From Streptosporangiaceae bacterium (lineage in GTDB: Bacteria; Actinomycetota; Actinomycetes; Streptosporangiales; Streptosporangiaceae), in NCBI GenBank assembly GCA_030045295.1, contig JASIGD010000442.1, positions 1-9,922 of the forward strand: a stretch of DNA of 9,922 nucleotides, in the 5' to 3' direction. The translations under genes and the position numbers were made by a program. The notes below the pieces were generated by a model. It searched no databases, was not told the DNA's origin, and was given only the letters and a program-made list of their open reading frames with translations. Positions 6,541 to 9,922 of the stretch are shown here, in pieces (positions within the stretch are counted from its first letter, which is position 1; the number at the start of each line of letters is the position of its first letter).

Positions 6541-8034
6541 TCAGGACCGGGCCACTAGCTCAGGCCGGGCAAGGGCGGGTCGGGCGTGATCGGGTGGGCT
6601 TGAAGCGGGCGGCTGGGCGGGGCTCCTGGGCGCTTGCGACGTGCGCCCGGTCATGCGTTGCAGACCGTCGTAGGCCGCGTATTTATACAGGTCGGTGCGG
6701 GTTGGGACGGCGAACGTGGCGTTGATGAACCGGTCGATGGTGTCGCCGACGTGCAGCACGGACTGGCCGAGGTGGATCAGTTCCCCAGCGGTCTCGCCCA
6801 CGATATGGACGCCGAGCAGCTGCTTGGTGTCCCGGCGGAAGACGAGCTTGATGAAGCCTTCGGTGCTGCCGGATATGATGGCCCGCGTGTTCAGCGCGAA
6901 GGGCGCGCTTCCCGTCTCCACGTCAATGCCGTCAGCCCGGGCCTGCTCTTCGGTCATGCCCACCATGGCCAGCTCGGGGATTGTATATACCCCCAGCGGG
7001 GCCAGCGTGTCCACGGCGTCCTTGAAGGGAATCTCAAACGCATTGCAGACGGCAACCCGGCCCTGTTCCATGGACACACTGGCCAGCGCCGGCGGCCCGA
7101 TGACGTCGCCAGCCGCGTAGATCCCGGCTGCGGTGGTCTCGAATCGCCGGTCCACCACGATCCGACCCGCCGGGTCGAGTTCGACGCCGAGCTCCTCCAG
7201 CCCGAGTCCGTCAGTGTTCCCCCGCCTGCCCGCCGCGAACAGGACCTTCTCAGGCCGCAGTAGTCCGCCGTCGCTGAGCCGGACTGTGAGAATGCCGCCT
7301 GCGCGCTCGATGACCGCCGCCCGGACACCGTGCCTGAGGTCCATGCCGACGGCGCGGAACGCTGCGGCCAGCGCGTCCGAGGCCTCCGCGTCGGCGAAGG
7401 GAAGCAGCCGCGGGCCGGCGTCAAGCAGCGTCACGCTCACCCCGAGAGCGGTGAAAATAGAGGCGTACTCGCAGCCGACGGCGCCGGCACCTACTACCAC
7501 CAGGGAACGGGGGATGCGGTCCAGCCGGAGGATCGATACCGAGTCATGCACGTCCGGGTCGTCGAAGGGGATACCGGCCGGGTGAGCGGGGCGCGATCCG
7601 GGGGCGAGCAAGATCATCCCGGCGGACAGGACCCGCTCGCCGCCGTATGCCAGCCGGACCCGGACCCGCCGGTCGGAGCCGAGCGAGCCGTTCCCGTAGA
7701 TCAACTCGATGCCGTGCCGGCCGATATTAGCCCGGACAGCCTGTGCGGACATGGCGAAGACCTCCGCCGCCCGGCTGGTCAAAGACCTCAGCGTGACCGC
7801 GGGATCAAGATTGAGGCTCAGGCCGTAGACCTCCCGCTGCTTGAACCCCGTGACGTAAAGGGCGGTTTCGCGCAACGTCTTAGTCGGGATCCCGGCATTG
7901 CTGACTACCACACCGCCCGGCTCGGACGACCGCTCCACGATCGCCACCTTCTTGCCGAAGAACGCCGCTTGGGCGGCTCCTTTCTCACCCGCAGGACCCG
8001 AACCGATAACTACCAGGTCGAACACGTCGGTCAT
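6541..8034 (-). CDS. sthA: soluble pyridine nucleotide transhydrogenase (Si-specific NAD(P)+ transhydrogenase-like)
   Basis: A 497-residue cytoplasmic FAD flavoprotein that in this family moves reducing equivalents between NADPH and NAD+. An N-terminal FAD-binding Rossmann motif VVIGSGPAGEKGA (8-20) is followed by VAIVER. The usual disulfide region reads GGVVVSNAGIPTKTLRE (40-56), with both cysteine positions replaced (Val43, Gly48). The second dinucleotide fold is VVVGAGAVGCEYASIF (179-194), FAD contact GIYAAGDV (304-311), and the C-terminal interface domain runs about 350-460. Missing cysteines and the lack of the His-x4-Glu end motif separate it from lipoamide dehydrogenase. The ATG at 8032-8034 was chosen because GGAGGG sits four bases upstream and family proteins start here. 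A second in-frame ATG at 8170-8172 also has an excellent site (see the 8035-8172 entry). A 32-residue Pro/Ala-rich tail extends past the family's usual end. It lies downstream of the SRPBCC gene on the same strand, probably co-transcribed. Confidence 0.88.
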   Translation of the reverse strand: MTDVFDLVVIGSGPAGEKGAAQAAFFGKKVAIVERSSEPGGVVVSNAGIPTKTLRETALYVTGFKQREVYGLSLNLDPAVTLRSLTSRAAEVFAMSAQAVRANIGRHGIELIYGNGSLGSDRRVRVRLAYGGERVLSAGMILLAPGSRPAHPAGIPFDDPDVHDSVSILRLDRIPRSLVVVGAGAVGCEYASIFTALGVSVTLLDAGPRLLPFADAEASDALAAAFRAVGMDLRHGVRAAVIERAGGILTVRLSDGGLLRPEKVLFAAGRRGNTDGLGLEELGVELDPAGRIVVDRRFETTAAGIYAAGDVIGPPALASVSMEQGRVAVCNAFEIPFKDAVDTLAPLGVYTIPELAMVGMTEEQARADGIDVETGSAPFALNTRAIISGSTEGFIKLVFRRDTKQLLGVHIVGETAGELIHLGQSVLHVGDTIDRFINATFAVPTRTDLYKYAAYDGLQRMTGRTSQAPRSPAQPPASSPPDHARPALARPELVARS

Positions 8035-8172
8035 CTTGCCCTCCATGCACCGCGCCCCTGGTGACGGCGTCGGTGCCGCGCGGGCCAGCCGCGCAGCTTC
8101 GTCGCAGGTGTCGCGGAAGATGTGGTGGGCGATCGCCATGTCGCGGCCGTTGATCGGCTGTGCCTCGGACAT
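8035..8172 (-). other. in-frame 46-residue extension of sthA resembling a hemerythrin-like start
   Basis: The transhydrogenase frame continues upstream to an ATG at 8170-8172 preceded by GAGGAG with a 7-base gap, one of the best ribosome binding sites in the window. The extra residues begin MSEAQPINGRDMAIAHHIFR and then run DTCDEAARLARAAP before a short Pro-rich link. The element INGRDMAIAHHIFR resembles the first helix of actinobacterial hemerythrin-like (HHE) proteins, with a His at the metal-ligand position. The rest of that four-helix domain is absent. Either a hemerythrin-like gene lost its body by deletion and was fused in frame to sthA, or sthA has two translation starts. The similarity was judged by eye only. 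Confidence 0.5.
8039..8044 (-). promoter_or_regulatory. ribosome binding site supporting the internal sthA start
   Basis: GGAGGG on the - strand ends four bases before the ATG at 8032-8034. It supports translation of a normal-length transhydrogenase even if the longer form is also made. Confidence 0.6.
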
Positions 8173-8179
8173 TGACGTG

Positions 8180-8185
8180 CTCCTC
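8180..8185 (-). promoter_or_regulatory. ribosome binding site for the upstream in-frame start
   Basis: GAGGAG on the - strand, seven bases before the ATG at 8170-8172. It is near-consensus and well spaced, so the longer reading frame is probably translated, or was until recently. Confidence 0.65.
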
Positions 8186-8248
8186 TTGGTCGTCGGGCCG
8201 CCTGCTCGCCATAGTCGCTTTCTGTGATCACCATCGGGTGTGATGGGG

Positions 8249-8264
8249 AGGCTCAGCTGAGCCT
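8249..8264. promoter_or_regulatory. 16-bp perfect palindrome between SRPBCC gene and sthA
   Basis: AGGCTCAGCTGAGCCT is a perfect palindrome starting 12 bp beyond the SRPBCC stop and 77 bp before the upstream sthA ATG. It could be an operator for a dimeric regulator acting on sthA, or the stem of a processing or attenuation hairpin. No T-tract follows, so a strong terminator is unlikely. A weaker inverted repeat (ATCAC...GTGAT) lies next to it at 8227-8244. Confidence 0.4.
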
Positions 8265-8276
8265 GCGCGAGAGCTG

Positions 8277-8744
8277 TCAGGCCGGGTTCAGCAGGAGCTG
8301 GAGCGCAGCCAGGACCGGCAGCCAGATGTCTTCCGCGTCCTGTGCTGAGTCGGGGCAGTCGACCTGGTCGATCTCCAGCCGGACCACGCACCCGCCCGGC
8401 GCCGGCCGCAGCAGCCAGGTCAGGTACGCCGCCGGGTCGCCCGGCCCGGCTTGCAGCAGGTAGGACAGCCGCTCAGGGCGCCGGGCGTGCAGGACCCGGC
8501 CGATCGCCCCGGCGCGGCCGCCGAGGCGGAACTCGATGGGGTCGCCGGGCACCCACGTCGAGTGCGCCGCCAGGCCGTAAAGGCAGGCGGCGCTGTGGCC
8601 CGGGTCGGTCAGCGCCGCCCAGGCCCGGCCGGGATCGGCGCGCACGTGAGCGGCGAAGACGTGCGCGGCGCACGCCACGCCGCGCGGCAGGCGGGCGGGC
8701 TCACTACGCGGCGGGCGGCTGGGCTCGGCGTCGTGGACAGTCAT
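8277..8744 (-). CDS. SRPBCC / AHSA1-type domain protein
   Basis: A 155-residue soluble protein with the START-like fold pattern of the AHSA1 group. The opening strand HVFAAHVRADPGRAWAALTD (28-47) carries the typical A-x-W-x-A-L-T-D helix. It is followed by STWVPGDPIEFR, a strand GRVLHARRPERLSYLL, a strand pair around AAYLTWLLRPAPGGCVVRLE, and a closing helix WLPVLAALQLLL. Members form a hydrophobic cavity; some are chaperone co-factors, many are of unknown ligand, and the gene alone does not reveal the role. The first ~22 residues are Pro/Arg-rich and look disordered. The ATG at 8742-8744 has AGAGGA nine bases upstream. It is first in a probable two-gene unit with sthA, 104 bp between stop and upstream start, and is divergent from the SARP gene. 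Confidence 0.85.
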   Translation of the reverse strand: MTVHDAEPSRPPRSEPARLPRGVACAAHVFAAHVRADPGRAWAALTDPGHSAACLYGLAAHSTWVPGDPIEFRLGGRAGAIGRVLHARRPERLSYLLQAGPGDPAAYLTWLLRPAPGGCVVRLEIDQVDCPDSAQDAEDIWLPVLAALQLLLNPA

Positions 8745-8895
8745 GGCGGTAATTCCTCTCTGTACGGGTGCGATGCGACTTACCGGGGTACCTTCCGGTT
8801 CTGCTGATCCTGGGCGCCGCTGAGCGCCGTTCGCGCCAGGGCATCGCGGTTATGAGCACCACCATCGGCGCGGCGGCTTGGCCTCCGGCAGGACT

Positions 8896-8920
8896 GCGAC
8901 TTGACCGGAAGCCAAGTCGC
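8896..8920. repeat. inverted repeat sharing the core of the tandem repeats
   Basis: GCGACTTG (8896-8903) is the exact reverse complement of CAAGTCGC (8913-8920), the core of the first tandem repeat, with nine bases between. The same heptamer core also appears inverted at 8775-8781 (GCGACTT), and GACTTGG occurs at 9251-9257 next to the SARP start. Confidence 0.7.
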
Positions 8921-8943
8921 GGCCAAGTCGCGGCCAAGTCGCC
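8911..8943. promoter_or_regulatory. three tandem 11-bp direct repeats, candidate SARP binding site
   Basis: GCCAAGTCGCG occurs at 8911-8921 and 8922-8932, and once more with a single final mismatch at 8933-8943. The period is one helical turn. SARP-family activators are known to bind direct repeats of a ~7-bp element spaced by 11 bp just upstream of a -10 element. A SARP gene starts 317 bp to the right, and the SRPBCC-sthA unit starts 167 bp to the left. The spacing fits the family; the heptamer itself (AAGTCGC) differs from the TCGAG-type elements of the best-known SARPs, so the assignment is inference. Confidence 0.55.
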
Positions 8944-9260
8944 TCGGTGACCCTGACCGGGTAGATACCAGCGTCGGGGTCCGGGCGCATCTGCGCGGGC
9001 GGAGCCTGGGCCGCCGGCTCCTCACCGGCGCGCTGACCTGACGGCGGGCAGACGGCTCCGAGCAGGTGCACGCCGTCGTGGCAGGAGGCGGAGCGGCCGC
9101 GTCGCTGCTGGCCGCGGCCGGGCTCGCCGCCGCCGGCCAGGACGCCGACGGACGGCCACAGCCGCCTCGTGTTACTGCTCTAGGCCGCCCTGGCACCGTG
9201 CAGGCCAGGACGGGCGGCGGCTGGCCAGCGCAGGCAGGGACTGCGTGTCAGACTTGGATC

Positions 9261-9922
9261 ATGCGTCCCGACCTGGGGTCCGAGATGACCGGCGACACCC
9301 GCCTGCACTTCGCCGTCCTGGGCTCCTTCCGCGTGGACCGGGACGGCCAGGAGGTCGCCCCCGGTCCGCGGCTCCAGCGCGCACTGCTGGCGATCTTGGT
9401 GGTGGAGGCCGGGCACGTGGTCCCGGCGGACCGGCTGATCGACCTGCTGTGGCGGGACGAGCCGCCCGCGGCGGCCAGCGCGTCGGTGCAGGCCTACGTC
9501 TCGCAGCTGCGCCGGCTGCTCGAACCTGACCGCCCGGCGCGGGCTCCCGCCCGGGTGCTGGTGACCCAGGACCCTGGGTACGCGCTTCGCGTCGGGGGCG
9601 ATCAGGTGGATGCGCTGCGGTTCGAGGCGCTGGCCCGGCAGGCGCATGATGACCTGGCGGCCGGCCAGCCCGCGCCCGCGGCCGCTGACCTGGAGGACGC
9701 GCTGACGCTGTGGCGCGGGGATCCGCTGGCCGAGTTCGCCGGCGAGCCGTGGGCCGTGCCGGTGGTGGCCCGGCTGGTAGAGGCGCATGACCTCGCCCTG
9801 GAGGACCGGGTCGACGCGTGGATGGCTTTGGGCGGGGATGCTCAGGCCGCGGCCGAGCTGGAGGCCATGGTGGCGGCGCGGCCGCTGCGGGAACGGCGCT
9901 GGGGGCAGCTGATCGTCGCGGC
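9261..9922 (+). CDS. BTAD/SARP-family transcriptional activator, N-terminal part (3' end outside window)
   Basis: The frame is open from 9261 to the right edge, with 220 codons visible. Residues ~15-110 form an OmpR-type winged helix: LHFAVLGSFRVDRDG, PRLQRALLAILVVEAGHVV, LIDLLWRDEPP and VQAYVSQLRRLLEP, followed by the wing GYALRV. From about 116 the helical bacterial transcriptional activator domain begins (VDALRFEALARQA, DALTLWRGDPLAEF, REWW-like RERRWGQL). Such proteins activate specialised-metabolism or developmental genes, binding direct repeats. It may be a short SARP or a large AfsR-like protein with ATPase and TPR domains; the window ends too early to tell. The start could be the ATG at 9261 or the one at 9285; neither has a strong ribosome binding site. 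It is divergent from the SRPBCC-sthA pair. Confidence 0.9.
   Translation, partial: MRPDLGSEMTGDTRLHFAVLGSFRVDRDGQEVAPGPRLQRALLAILVVEAGHVVPADRLIDLLWRDEPPAAASASVQAYVSQLRRLLEPDRPARAPARVLVTQDPGYALRVGGDQVDALRFEALARQAHDDLAAGQPAPAAADLEDALTLWRGDPLAEFAGEPWAVPVVARLVEAHDLALEDRVDAWMALGGDAQAAAELEAMVAARPLRERRWGQLIVA

Larger units (their letters stand above)
8745..9260. other. 516-bp divergent regulatory region between SRPBCC gene and SARP gene
   Basis: No supported gene lies here. Small open frames exist on both strands but lack ribosome binding sites and known motifs. The region must carry the promoters of the two divergent units. It contains tandem 11-bp repeats and scattered copies of the same core, listed separately. 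A TAGATA at 8962-8967 could be a -10 element on the + strand, 18 bp past the last repeat, but no matching -35 was seen. Confidence 0.6.

Noticed and set aside
8225..8246. CRP-like site (TGTGATCACC...GGTGTGAT)
   Set aside because: The halves do not form the TGTGA-N6-TCACA arrangement; at most a weak inverted repeat.
8173..8391. Still longer N-terminus of the transhydrogenase frame
   Set aside because: It overlaps the end of the SRPBCC gene in another frame and has no ribosome binding site or domain similarity.
9042..9179. Short Ala-rich + strand frame before the SARP gene
   Set aside because: No ATG or ribosome binding site, and its Ala/Gly-rich composition is what GC-rich non-coding DNA gives.
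9245..9529. 94-codon + strand frame overlapping the SARP gene
   Set aside because: Pro/Arg-rich out-of-frame reading of the SARP coding sequence, which has clear domain motifs in its own frame.
1..9922. tRNA, rRNA, CRISPR array or complete insertion sequence
   Set aside because: I saw no cloverleaf-like sequence, ribosomal signature, regularly spaced repeat-spacer units or intact transposase.

Overview
The window is high-GC DNA with strongly GC-biased third codon positions. Its gene families (a large LuxR-type ATPase regulator, a BTAD/SARP regulator, a stand-alone LigD-type phosphoesterase domain, a DHA2 exporter) point to a soil-type actinomycete. I cannot name the genus. The layout looks like accessory chromosome: regulators and an exporter, small loosely linked enzymes, and intergenic stretches holding gene scraps.

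Left part (1-1518). The C-terminal ~199 codons of an alpha/beta hydrolase run in from the left edge on the + strand. They converge with a stand-alone LigD-like 3'-phosphoesterase domain gene on the - strand, which lacks one residue expected in its active site. A ~400-bp non-coding stretch follows. It holds a possible acyl-CoA dehydrogenase tail fragment and a GC-rich hairpin just beyond the stop of the next gene.

Middle (1519-6540). A ~936-residue LAL-type LuxR regulator and a 14-helix-type DHA2 (EmrB/QacA-like) MFS exporter lie on the - strand, exporter upstream. The 335 bp between them hold a decayed + strand tyrosine-recombinase scrap and a perfect 16-bp palindrome just upstream of the regulator start. 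About 450 bp upstream of the exporter hold nothing I recognise.

Right part (6541-9922). On the - strand an SRPBCC/AHSA1-type protein gene is followed by a soluble pyridine nucleotide transhydrogenase (SthA-like). The transhydrogenase reading frame has two well-placed ribosome binding sites. The upstream start adds 46 residues resembling the beginning of a hemerythrin-like protein, so this may be a fusion scar or a real two-start gene. Divergent to this pair, a BTAD/SARP-family activator starts on the + strand and runs off the window.

The ~500-bp region between the SARP gene and the SRPBCC gene carries three tandem 11-bp direct repeats, further inverted copies of their core, and another partial copy at the SARP start. 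Tandem direct repeats with 11-bp period are the architecture SARP proteins bind. The most interesting hypothesis here is therefore a self-contained switch in which the SARP controls the SRPBCC-transhydrogenase pair and/or itself. The repeats are seen directly; the regulatory link is inference.
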